Of a DNA stretch of 64,000 nt, positions 11,350 to 20,775 are shown one piece after another. Position numbers and translations under genes: made by a program. The first letter of the stretch is position 1, and each line of letters opens with the position of its first letter. The notes under the pieces are model-generated. The model was not told the DNA's origin, made no database searches, and saw nothing but the letters and a program-made list of their open reading frames with translations. Source of the stretch: Aptenodytes patagonicus (Eukaryota > Chordata > Aves > Sphenisciformes > Spheniscidae). The stretch covers positions 1 to 64,000 of the forward strand of contig NW_027472023.1 of NCBI RefSeq assembly GCF_965638725.1, given 5' to 3'.

Positions 11350-12554
11350 AAATGGGTTGAAACAAATGGGTTTGGAAATGAAAAAAGATAAGATGTCATG
11401 AGCAACTGGGAAGAGCAGAGTTTAAAAAAAAAGGAACAAAGACGGGGTTATGTCTGGTAATTACAATAATGGGGAATGGCCTTATCCCAGCGATGGAATA
11501 GCAATCGCATTATTCAGTTTATGAATAAATGAATAAATTCTGATGAGCTGCCGGGGAGCTCATCAAACAAAAGCTGTCTTTGCTGCGTGTCAGCCTAATT
11601 TTTTTACATCCACACCGTTCAACGAAATCTTGTCTTGAGAGAACAGATGGCTGCGGAGGGGTCCCAATAGTTCAGTCCTCCTGCTCTGGGCCATCAGTGC
11701 TGAGCGTTGCCTCAACCCTCGAATGTTCCTGCTGCCCGGCTGGGTCTTTGTGGAGCAGCCCCGTGGAGAAGTGCGCGGACAACATGCAAGGGCTGTGATT
11801 GAGAGGCGGCTCAAGGAAGTTGCACGAGGGGTAGCAGTTTCTGCTCTGGCTTCTCAGTCGGTCCCCCAGCATAACATCCAGCTGGCTGAGAATAGAGGCC
11901 AGTGGGTAATTCACGAGACCCACGGCCTCACCAGCTGTGAGGTTTGACTGTCAGCTTTTACAATCTTGCAGCAGAGGTACAGAAGGCTGTTGTTCGGATC
12001 TATGCAATCTTCCCCATTCCCAGCTATGAAAAAATACCGAGGCGCAGAGATGCAGCCCCACAGTCACCTTCCCAAAGCAAAATAAGGCATGCGTGTTCTG
12101 GCCAGTCTTTATTTCAATGCTGATTTTGCCAACGTGCTGGCAGTTTACCGGCACGGTAGTGCGGCTTATCCTATGTCGCTGCCATGATCGCGCCGTTATT
12201 CCCGCCCGTCAAAACCCAGCGCAATACAGAACCGCAGAGCCCCCGATAAGCTGGTGCTCTACAAGATCCATGTGGCGATAGGGTGAGTTTAAACCCTCCA
12301 GTGATGGCTGCCACAAAGAGAAATTTCTTAGCAGCAACACCCGGAGAAGACCCCAAGATATGTGCCAGATCCCCAGTTGTAGAAAAAGTGTAAGGCTTTT
12401 GATCCGTTTTGAGCTTTGTTTTCCTTACGACGGGGTCATAGGCCAGGCTCACTGCTGGAGAGTTGACAGCTGGAGCTTTGTGGTGGGGGTTAATGAGATG
12501 GATCATACCTCCCATCAACATGGAGAGGGATGGATAATAGCCTTTCTGCAAAGG

Positions 12555-12779
12555 CTACTGCCCTGTCTCGCCCTGCAGCGCTATTTCAAAGATGGTGTCC
12601 TGCTTGATGCTATGCCAGCTCTGTGGGTACGGTGTTTGCACCAGCCCCACTGTCCACTTCCCGCAGAGTTCCAGGGGCCTCACCAGCTGTATGGGAATGT
12701 GCGAGCTGGTGTTTTGTGGGCAGAGTCTGGCACCGCTGGCATTGCTGGGGAGCGCAATGTAGAAACCCCTGTCTGCCAT
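12555..12779 (-). CDS. Polinton capsid-type small protein, 74-codon frame
   Basis: An uninterrupted minus-strand frame from ATG to stop that reads MADRGFYIALPSNAS near its start and PLELCGKWTVGLVQTPYPQSW in the middle. This start pattern (FYxxLPSNxS then a W-V-x-L-x-x-x-x-YPxSW block) is typical of virion-type proteins in metazoan Polintons. Family members are normally longer; here the stop at 12,555 leaves only the N-terminal part, and similar coding sequence continues beyond it in another frame. It is probably a decayed gene whose first 74 codons happen to remain open. Confidence 0.45.
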   Translation of the reverse strand: MADRGFYIALPSNASGARLCPQNTSSHIPIQLVRPLELCGKWTVGLVQTPYPQSWHSIKQDTIFEIALQGETGQ

Positions 12780-12849
12780 CCTTCTTCTTCCCCCACTCCA
12801 CTGCCAGTCAGGAGATGTCCTGCACCTGGGAAGCTCCTACCCTAAATTT

Positions 12850-13270
12850 CTGGGGCCAGCCACGCCACTTCACCAGCAGCTGTTTCTTTCCTCCTTTCCC
12901 TTTTGCTGGATGATCTTCTCAATTTTGCAGGTCTTGTCCTTGTCAGGATGCACTTTTTGAAGATCTTTGGGGTAAAACTTCCCCCCACTTGCTTCCCAAC
13001 CATAGTCTCTTAAGCGGTACACAGGCATCTGTCCCCTTCTCACACTTTCCGCTACGATGAAAATGTCACCTGTGAACGTCTGTTCATAACCTTTCTCAAA
13101 TCTCTTGGGTTTTTTTAGACACCCTGACGTGGTCTCCCTTTTGGAGCAGAGGCGCAGATCCTGTAGTTTCAAACACACCCCTATCTCCGGTTTTCCAAAC
13201 TCTTGACGAGTCTGAAGTGTTCACGTCCACAGGCCTGGCTCTGACAGCTCTGGGGAAGCTCTGGTTACAA
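12850..13270 (-). pseudogene. Polinton integrase C-terminus with chromodomain-like end
   Basis: Minus-strand frames show the linker and C-terminal part of a Polinton integrase: FTGDIFIVAESVRRGQMPVY, FYPKDLQKVHPDKDK, and then the start of a chromodomain (YKIEKI-type segment, here CKIEKIIQQKGK, with KWRGWP in the next frame). In Polintons this chromodomain is thought to guide integration to chromatin. A frameshift near 12,880 splits the chromodomain. Upstream it overlaps, in inverted orientation, the integrase relic at 251-391. Confidence 0.6.
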
Positions 13271-13273
13271 CTC

Positions 13274-13878
13274 TGTGCTGGTTTTGGCTGGGATAGAGTT
13301 AAATTTCTTCACGGTACCTCCTATGGGGCTGTGTTTTGGATTAGTGCTGGAAAGAGTGTTGGTAACACAGGGATGTTTTCGTTATTGCTGAGCAGTGCTT
13401 ACGCAGCATCGAGGCCTTTTCTGCTTCTCACACCAGCCCACCAGCGAACAGGCTGGGGGTGCACAAGAAGATGGGAGGGGGCACAGCCGGGACAGCTGAC
13501 CCCAACTGACCAAAGGGCTATCCCCTACCATATGACGTCATGCTGAGCCATAAACCTGGGGGGGGGAGGTTGGCGCGGCGGGAGGCCGCTGCTCGGGGAC
13601 TGGCTGGGCATCAGTCGGTTGGTGGTGAGCAATTGTTTTCACTTGCATCACTTGTCTTTCTAGGGTTTTATTTCTCGCTCTTTGTTATCTTCTTTTCCAT
13701 TACTATAGTAGTATTAGTATTATTACTACTGCTATATTTCAATTATTAAACTGTTTTTGTCTCAACCCCTGAGTTTTCTCACTCTTGCCCTTCCAATTCT
13801 CTTCCCCCATCCCGCTGCGGGGGGAGTGAGCGAGCGGCGGTGTGGTGCTTAGTTGCTGGCTGGGGTTAAACCACGACC
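13274..13878 (+). mobile_element. 5' LTR of ERVL-type provirus, copy 1a
   Basis: About 605 bp starting TGTGCTGGTTTTGG and ending at TTAAACCACGAC(C). The last base should be A to give the usual CA end, as seen in the solo LTR at 45,446. It holds a perfect CRE octamer TGACGTCA (13,533-13,540) shortly before a CATAAA box, an AT-rich stretch of TAGTATTA repeats (about 13,700-13,745), and ATTAAA as a probable polyadenylation signal. It is inserted in the end of the Polinton fragment. A full copy is at 52,336-52,940, a partial copy at 27,135-27,474, and a diverged relative at 44,902-45,446. Confidence 0.85.
13533..13540 (+). promoter_or_regulatory. CRE octamer in LTR (copy 1a)
   Basis: TGACGTCA, a perfect palindromic cyclic-AMP response element about 10 bp upstream of a CATAAA box in U3. 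It is also present in the other LTRs at 27,245-27,252, 45,139-45,146 and 52,595-52,602, so it is conserved between diverged LTRs. Confidence 0.7.
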
Positions 13879-13886
13879 GTCCTTTT

Positions 13887-13904
13887 TGGCACCCGACGTG
13901 GGGC
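13887..13904 (+). other. Primer-binding site, copy 1a
   Basis: TGGCACCCGACGTGGGGC lies 8 bp after the LTR end, the expected place for priming of minus-strand DNA by a tRNA 3' end. The pattern most resembles lysine-tRNA-type sites with about two mismatches; the exact tRNA was not verified. It is retained at 52,949-52,966 and deleted in copy 1b. Confidence 0.65.
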
Positions 13905-14207
13905 TCAAAGGCTTTGCGATAATAACGGAATGACCAGAGCGCATTAGAAGGGATTTATATCTGCTAACAGTTGCGGGTCACGGTCTTGATGCATCTGTTC
14001 TCGATACTAGTTTATCTGATCTGCGCCATGCTGGGTTTTTTGCTGTACATGTTGAAGACTGGTGTTGGCTTTTGCAGTTTGCTGTGCTCTGTAGCGATTA
14101 GTGATGTTTTGCCTGGGAGATTTGTTATTAAAACAATGACCTTGAGCTTAATCTAGTATCTCTCATGGAGACAATTAACAGTTATACTTCTTCCTCTGAG
14201 AGGTTTT

Positions 14208-15601
14208 TTGGTGGAGGAGATACAGAATGGCACCTTCACTACCTTCTTCTGTGACGTTTTCTCCCTCGTTACAATAACTTTTCAGTATCTTGAACATCCT
14301 TGGGTAGTTAAAATACTTCTATTGGTATTTCTTAGGAATATTGCTTTGGTTTTGTCTAAGGTTAACAAGCAATTTAGGAATATGACCCAGGCTCCGCAAC
14401 AGGATGGTCATGGGTGGCAAGGCATGTGGGAGAATATGGGCAGGTATCTAGAGAACTTCTCACCTCCAATGGTGTGGAACTTGACTCCCAAACAACTGCA
14501 GGGTCTTGATGCAGTGATAGAACATTTGGGGGAAAAAAAGAAAAATGCCGTGGCTATTCCAAAGAGGCACAACTTCCCACCCCGTGCTGGGCCCTGGCCA
14601 GCTTCTGCCAAACACTGCTCGATGTTATGCAGCACCCTCAGGGAGAAGAGAGGGAAAACATACCAACAGACGCTATGGCTAAAGCAGACACTGTATCAGT
14701 CGCCCCTAGAACTAAAAAGAACCAACGGAAGCGGAAGTCAACTCGTTTAGTAAGGGATGAAGAAGCTTCTCCTAAGAGGGAGCAGGAGAAAGAATCGGAA
14801 GAGGCAGCCTGTTCTGCAGCAGCGCAGTCACAAGAGCAGGAGGAGGAAGAGACTGAAAGCATAAATGAGACCGAAACCACCCCATCCCTATGCCTAAGTG
14901 AGCTGCGAGGTATGCGAAAAGATTTTAGCCGTCAACCGGGTGAGCTAATTCTCAGCTGGTTACTCCGACGCTGAGATATTGGGGCCAGTAGTCAGGAATT
15001 AGAAGGTAAAGAAGCCCGGCAGCTGGGATCCTTGGCTAAGGATAAGGCCATTGGCAAAGGGATTGGAAAAAAGGCAGGAGTCCTCAGTCTTTGGCAGCGA
15101 CTCCTGTCAAGTGTGAAGGACAGGTATCCCTTCAAGGAAGAACTTGCAAATTCCCAAAGCAAATGCACCACCTTTGAGGGAGGTATCCCGTATCTGAGGG
15201 AATTAGCCGTGGTGGAGGTGATCTGTAACAACCTGGATGACGGCCAGGTGTCCAAAGACCCGGATGAAATCCGGTGCACGTGGTCCATGTGGCGAAAGGT
15301 TGTACGAAATGCACCGACGTCATATGCCCACACCCTGTCGATAATGAGCTGGACAGTCACGGAGGTACCAACTATAGATGGACTGGCCAGACAACTCCGA
15401 GAATACAAAGATAATCTCGCTTCCTCCATGCGGGCCTGCGTCTCGGCTGCGAAGGAACTGACCCCAAAACTGTCCAAGCAAGCCGAGAAGGATAGGTCTT
15501 CCTCACGCACTCCAACCAAGGTCTCAGCAGCCTTTTTCTGTTCAAGGGAAAGGGTACCGGTGGCACACACCACGTGCAACCCTGTGGTTCTTCCTGCGTG
15601 A
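14208..15601 (+). pseudogene. gag of ERVL-type provirus, copy 1a
   Basis: A gag-like region of three pieces. An N-terminal frame runs from 14,208 to 14,750, with a hydrophobic start (ITFQYLEHPWVVKILLLVFL). After a frameshift, a second frame starts at about 14,627, with a basic patch (KKNQRKRKSTR) and an acidic stretch (EQEEEETESINETET). A single TGA at 14,972-14,974 then interrupts it. The frame continues to 15,599 with a capsid-like segment (LSLWQRLLSSVKDRYPFKEEL; CTWSMWRKVV). The TGA and frameshift are shared by copies 1b and 2, so gag was dead before duplication. The structural role is inferred from its position between the primer-binding site and protease. Confidence 0.7.
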
Positions 15602-15829
15602 CCAGGGGGAGGACATGAGGAAGTGGGATGGTGAACCTACCTGGGGACTAGAAGCTCGGGTACAAGACCTGCAAGGAAAAACAACAGCCAGAAAGCATCC
15701 ATCCAGGAAAACTACTGCTCCAGTGTCTGTTGGGCAGGGTAGAAGGGCTGATCATACTTTTGACCCTGATGAAGGGACTTCTGTTTTGCAGTCACAACAA
15801 TCAAGTAATGAAGACTCCGACGGCAAATA

Positions 15830-16400
15830 GAGGGGCCCTGCCTTTGGCCAGGCGGAGGAAAGGGACAACCGAGTTTACTGGACTGTGTGGATTCGATGGC
15901 CTGGCACATCAGCCCCACGGGAGTATAAAGCTCTAGTGGGCACCGGTGCACAGCGTACTCTAATACCATCAGATTACAAAGGGGCAGAATCCATCCGTAT
16001 TTCTGGAGTGATGGGAAGGTACCAAGGACTGTCTGTGTTGGGAGGCTGAGGTAAGCCTAACTGGGAATGAGTGGCAAAAGCATCCTATTGTGGCTGGTCC
16101 GGAGGCTTCATGTATCCTTGGCATAGACTACCTCAGGAGAGGGTATTGCAAGGACCCAGAAGGATACCGGTGGGCTTTTGGAACAGCTGCCTTGAATGTG
16201 GAGAAGACTAAACAGCTGTCTAGCTTGGCCGGTCTCTCATCTGTGGCGGGGTTGCTGTGGGTTAAAGAACAGCAGGTGCCAATTGCTACCATGCCAGTGC
16301 ACTGGCAACAGTATCACACCAGTCGAGACTCCCTGATTCCCATCCATAAGCTGATCCGGCAACCGGAGAGTCAAGGAGTGATCAGCAAGACTCATTCACC
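15830..16400 (+). pseudogene. Protease and start of pol, ERVL-type copy 1a (cut at 16,400)
   Basis: The protease frame shows VGTGAQRTLIPS (15,936 on). The catalytic Asp of the usual DTG triplet is Gly here (GGC at 15,939-15,941), so the enzyme could not work. In-frame stops follow at about 16,047 and 16,068. The pro-pol linker (CILGIDYLRRGY, IPIHKLIRQPESQGVISKTH) precedes the reverse transcriptase. Sequence identity with copies 1b and 2 stops exactly after TCATTCACC at 16,400, where unrelated env-side sequence begins. Confidence 0.75.
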
Positions 16401-18968
16401 ACAAATTGGAACTGTGCCTATGACTAACTAAACCTCGCGGCCCACTTGCCTGGGAAGCTACTGATAGCAGTTGTGCAAAACAGAGAATAAGTGCACGGTG
16501 GATTTTTCCTTCTTTCGAAGGGGGTAACCAGTCCAGAAAACCCCACCGAGACCGGTCTATTCCACCTTTTTGTTTTGCAGCCTCCTCCAAGATGAAAGGA
16601 AGATACATCATTCTACTGCTGTTGAAGATTTTGATAATACTTGCTTCCCCACAAACGCCCACCTGTCTCCACTTACCCATCAATCAAGAAATCAGCCGCG
16701 ATTGTGTCGATACAGATAAGCCACCCGTCTTGTTACTAGCAGACAGTAATATAAACGTGACTTGTAAAACACGACCACCTGTTAATAAGGGATATAGATA
16801 TATCTATTTTATGATTATTCACAATAACTCTTACACGCCATATAGAAAGTGCTGCAACGTAAGTCATTGCTCAATGCATGACATAGAGAAGGGACATTGT
16901 GATGTTAAAGTATCGTGCAGATGGAAGACTCTAAAGGGACGCAGCGTAATACTTCGGAACACTGTCGCTCGGTATCACTAAACCTAGCACGACGACATCT
17001 GTGCCTACTTTGATTACTCCCCAGGTTTTACTAAGGCGTCTTACGGAGGATGCTGCGCTCAAGCCGAAGTATGCACAATGCAGTAAGCAAGCAAACCCAC
17101 AGGAGCTGGTAACCTCTGCCTTAACATGGACAGTGAGACCCAACATACCCAAAACCCACCAGTGGGGCAGCAAGAACCAAGGTATCCAGCTGACCACGCG
17201 CATCACCCTTACTTTTTGCTTAAGTGTTAGTAGTCCGTATCCAGGAATCTGGACTTGGGTTGGAGAGACTAATACTCGCATTACAGATGGGGGCACTGTG
17301 ATGCCCTACAATATGATCATGATACCACTGAAGGACCTATTAAGTTTGTTCTTTTATACAACTGCACGCATGCAACAATATCAGATAAACCCAAAGAGGG
17401 ATGGCAATGCCCGCTGGAAAGGAAGCCATTGGGATTCATGATGGGAGTTTGTGTGCTAATCAACCGTCGAGGTCATGGTTCATGCGCCACAGTGGGCAGT
17501 ATGCAATTTAACGTTTCCCTGATTCCTGCTACCACTACCGCACCAACAGCTGCCCCTAATGCCTATCAATCTACTTCCTACCCTGTTACTCCCACAGGCG
17601 ACCGAACCTTATCCCCACAACGTTCCGAAATTGGGCCTTACGCTATTAAATACACAGGCTGACAGCGAGTGTTGTTCAATCCATCGTGGTCCCTCAAACG
17701 AGTGGAACTATCAATGCAAAGTAATATCTCTGCAATTAAACCTACTTGCTCGCCATTCTTAAGTACATCCTATGCAGGATGGTTAGCATGGTTGCATGGG
17801 CGAACCCTCACCGCTCCAAAACGAGCAAGGAGAGATGTGACTGGTATCTTAGGAACAGGATTAGGAGTATTAAACAGCATAGACGCTGAAGTTTTAGCAA
17901 ACAAAATAAGCTCAGCCACAAGTGCTTTACACAAATTAGAACGTCTGTTACGGTCTTCTCTATCGGCATTGGGAACTCACCAATGGCTCTTATCTGACGT
18001 AGTACCCCAATGGGAAAGAATTAATGAAAAAGACCACCAACTAATTGTGAACGCACTTGGTGCAGCCCAAAATAGTGTCTCTCCCGCTCTTAGTAGTGTC
18101 CGGGCTCAACTGTGGATACAATCTACCGTGGCAGAGATTATGAGAGAAGGTGAGGAGGGCACCTTACCCACTGAAATTCAAAAGGTTATTTGGGATAATG
18201 CAACTAAATTTGAAAGGGAATTCCAATCCTGGTGGCGTCTAGTCAATTTTTGCTATGACCCCACCGACAGTAAAGCCACAGCTTTTATTCTGACAATACG
18301 CAATGCTTCGGTGTATATACCATATACCCACTCACTGCGCTCGACTAAATCACAATGGAACGGTACTCTATCCAGTGGAACACCAAGTATGGGCCCAAGA
18401 AAAGGGAGACAAATGGCAAACCGTTGATGTTGACACGTGTCGTGCGAGAACAACAAGGATTTATTTGTGAAAGCAATGCCATTAAAGCGCAAGACATTTG
18501 TCTTGACACGGAACAAAATGTTTGCCCTTTTGAGATACATCCCGACGAAACCCCTGAAACTGTACCGGTGTATCTTGGAAATGGATGTGCTTGCATGAGA
18601 ACCCTTTGTGATTTTATATTTCTAGGCAGTATTACTGTAGATACATCACTCAAATAGCTGTATCTGTAATTTTACTGAAATTATGGGATGCGACTTTAAC
18701 TATTCAGCTCCTGTCACCTCTCATCAACTTACTACAATCTAACTATACCTCCTATTACAATTTGTTACCTACCCCCATTGGAATGAATCTTACATTGGTA
18801 AGAAAGCTATTACAGCGTGATGATCTCTACCGATTGCTGAAACAACCTCAAGACAATGGACAAAGAACCCGGATTACCGTTCATCATGATGCAAGAGAAA
18901 TACACCATGTTCTGGAAAGAGTGAAAAAGGATGGAGAACATCATTGGTGGGATACCTTATTTGGATAG
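16401..18968 (+). pseudogene. Retroviral env relic (unit 1 only)
   Basis: A splice-acceptor-like tract (TTTTTGTTTTGCAG) ends at about 16,580, followed by ATG at 16,592 and a hydrophobic signal-peptide-like start (YIILLLLKILIILAS). Surface-protein sequence continues with several NxS/NxT sites to about 17,660 in shifted frames. A basic cleavage motif, KRARR, lies at about 17,818-17,832. A fusion-peptide-like segment (DVTGILGTGLGVLNS) and helical ectodomain follow (17,835-18,427), then a tail in two other frames to 18,968. Stops at 16,979 and at least four frame changes make it non-functional. It does not belong to the ERVL gag-pol fused to it at 16,400. Whether it matches the pol relic at 8,307 was not shown. 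Confidence 0.7.
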
Positions 18969-18984
18969 CCGCCGACAGCACCAG

Positions 18985-19215
18985 GAACGTTGAATCCAAG
19001 GCTTCATCCCATTGTGATTATATTGTATGTTTCTTCCATGCAGCCATTAATAAGGTGAACCTTGCCATCAAACTTATTGAACCTTGTCAAACCACTGTTA
19101 AACTTTGCTAAATTCCATCAAACTTACTAAACTCTGTCAAATTATTATTTTACCTCAATAAAACATGTTGCTGCTTCTCTCTTTTGAGTGAGGTGCATTT
19201 CACTCATCTGCGACA
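18985..19215 (+). mobile_element. 3' LTR of the env-bearing retrovirus (unit 1 only)
   Basis: Follows the env stop. It contains TTGTATGTTTCTTCCATGCAG, a run of degenerate AACTT/CAAA repeats, AATAAA near 19,157, and an end in CATCTGCGACA at 19,205-19,215. It matches the LTR remnant ending at 7,252. Immediately to its right is inverted sequence of the coiled-coil gene, so the CA end marks an insertion boundary. Confidence 0.6.
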
Positions 19216-19335
19216 GGCTGCACCTGTGCGTTGGGAGCTGGCAGGGCGTGAGGGGCACGGCCGCGGGCACTATCAGGCATGGACACTTGTGGGGATGCAT
19301 GGACACTTGTGGGGACGCTGCCTACCCCAGCACAC
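19216..19335 (-). pseudogene. 5' edge of start-codon exon and preceding intron, coiled-coil gene copy
   Basis: The minus strand of this stretch matches 34,434-34,518 in intron and splice acceptor: GTGTCCATGCCTGATAGTGC and then CAG/GTGCAGCC. It stops exactly where the ATG of the intact gene would follow, and there the retroviral LTR begins. So another copy of the coiled-coil gene was cut at its start codon. Confidence 0.5.
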
Positions 19336-19984
19336 AGTCCCCCCCACCAAAAAATAGAGGAGGATGTTGGGGGGAATTATTTCTTCCCCCCAAAATGCAG
19401 GAGGGCCACGAGGAGGGGTGGTATTCCCCCCCCGCAAAGAAAAAAGAGAGGTAGCACAGGGAAGGAACATAGAAAGGGGACTGGGAAAGGGGAAGGGAAC
19501 TGCTGCGTGTTTGCGGTGAGCATCAATCTGGAGCAGCTGGCAAGAAGAGGACCTGTGGGGGTGGGTCCATGTGGGTCTCTGGGACACGTGCTCAGCAACG
19601 GAAGTGCCGGTGGGGCAGCACCCTTCTGTGTTTCTCGGAGGACCTGGTCGTGGTGCCCCCGGGCATGGGCTGAAGAGGAAGGAGCTCCCTGCATCCCGCT
19701 GAAAGTTTCGCCGGGGGCTTGAGCTCTACAGAAGAAGGAAAGAGGCGACAGGCAATGGCTCCTGCCAGTGCAGTGAGGGCAGCCGTTTATGCAGGATGGT
19801 GGATACACCCTCCTGCCTCCAAATCGGGCAAGAACCAGGTCTCAGGCAGAGACGTCGTGGGGTGTGCGCAGGCAGAAGGGAAAGCAGCAGCCACCTCCCT
19901 CGAACCCGTCAGCTGACATTCATTGACAAGGTGACGCGCTTCTCCTACAATCACAGATTTCTTTATTCCCTTTCTCGTTTTATT
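19336..19984 (-). other. Intergenic sequence with inverted low-copy block
   Basis: About 19,340-19,500 is a diverged inverted copy of 4,535-4,690. Sequence at 19,860-19,984 matches, inverted, the 100 bp that follow the coiled-coil gene at 37,347-37,470. Between them no gene was recognised, although minus-strand reading shows an acceptor-like CTTCTGTAG at about 19,730. Confidence 0.4.
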
Positions 19985-20460
19985 TCAAAAGAACCGGGAC
20001 CTCGCTGGGCGGCTCCCAAAGGCGGCCGCCAGCTTTGGTGGCAGGACCCAGTTAAGGATGTCCCTCTTCAGCAGCACCAGGATGAGGACAGCAAACTGCA
20101 GCAAGGCGAGGAACAGAAGAAGTCTCCTGGGGGACAGGAGAGGGGTCAGGCAGAGCAGGGGGCAAATTTGTCTCAGCTCTTTCCAGCCACCCTCTTTCGA
20201 ACACCACCATGGGATCTTGCACCGTGCTGGGCACAACACTCCCTGCTCAGGACTGGAGTGAGGGGCCGGGCATCTCTCTTGGCTCTGCTGTACATCTCCC
20301 TGGTGGACCCCAAAATGCCCCCCTGCCCACCCCGCAGTGCAGGAAAAAAAGAAATCCTGAAACATCACATCCCGGAGAAGTCCAAAGCTGCCTAATGCCC
20401 TCGGACCACTGGCACGGGCATCCCACTGCCTATGGAGAGAGGGCACAGGGCCTTGCAGAC
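19985..20460 (-). pseudogene. Last intron and last exon of coiled-coil gene (isolated copy)
   Basis: The 142-nt exon at 19,985-20,126 encodes the same membrane anchor and tail (LLLFLALLQFAVLILVLL, then KRDILNWVLPPKLAAAFG) as the final exon of the intact genes at 37,205-37,346 and 62,751-62,892. It has its acceptor, stop codon and polyadenylation signal, and part of the preceding intron to about 20,460. No earlier exons accompany it. It lies about 650 bp downstream of the SUN gene's stop on the same strand. Confidence 0.75.
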
Positions 20461-20775
20461 AGGCCTGCCTCACTCCTCTTCTCTGCCAGCAGGAGAGCTT
20501 TCCCGGGGCTGCGATTCTGCTCTCCCAGTGACACTGGAGCTTTGGTGAGCGACCCTGGGCTGCGCAAGCTGGAGCTGGACCAGCGGGGGCTTCTCCTTCA
20601 AGCCCCATTCCCCTGCCCTGTCCCTTGCAGCCCGGACCACGAGCATCCTTCTCCTGAGGGAGAAAGCTCCCTTCCCCACTAGCGGCGCAAGCTGTTGGAA
20701 GCTCCCTGGAAGAACATTTGCAAGGAACATACACAAGTCGAGCTGCCACACATCATCTTTGCTTTATTATTCTTC

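Larger units (their letters stand above)
11590..13273 (-). mobile_element. Polinton/Maverick fragment, inverted, unit 1
   Basis: About 1.7 kb of a Polinton read on the minus strand. It starts with the integrase end (13,270 to about 12,870), then a small capsid-type protein (12,779-12,555), then further capsid-like frames (12,551-12,171, 12,154-11,951 and 11,923-11,672). The coding order integrase then capsid genes, and the family resemblance of the pieces, support the assignment. The element is cut at 13,273 by an ERVL LTR and fades out at about 11,590. No protein-primed polymerase or ATPase is present here. Confidence 0.55.

Noticed and set aside
13887..13904. tRNA gene
   Set aside because: Only an 18-bp primer-binding site; no cloverleaf or internal promoter.
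14992..15579. 195-codon minus-strand frame repeated in three copies
   Set aside because: Antisense shadow of the gag capsid frame; its repetition only reflects the duplication.
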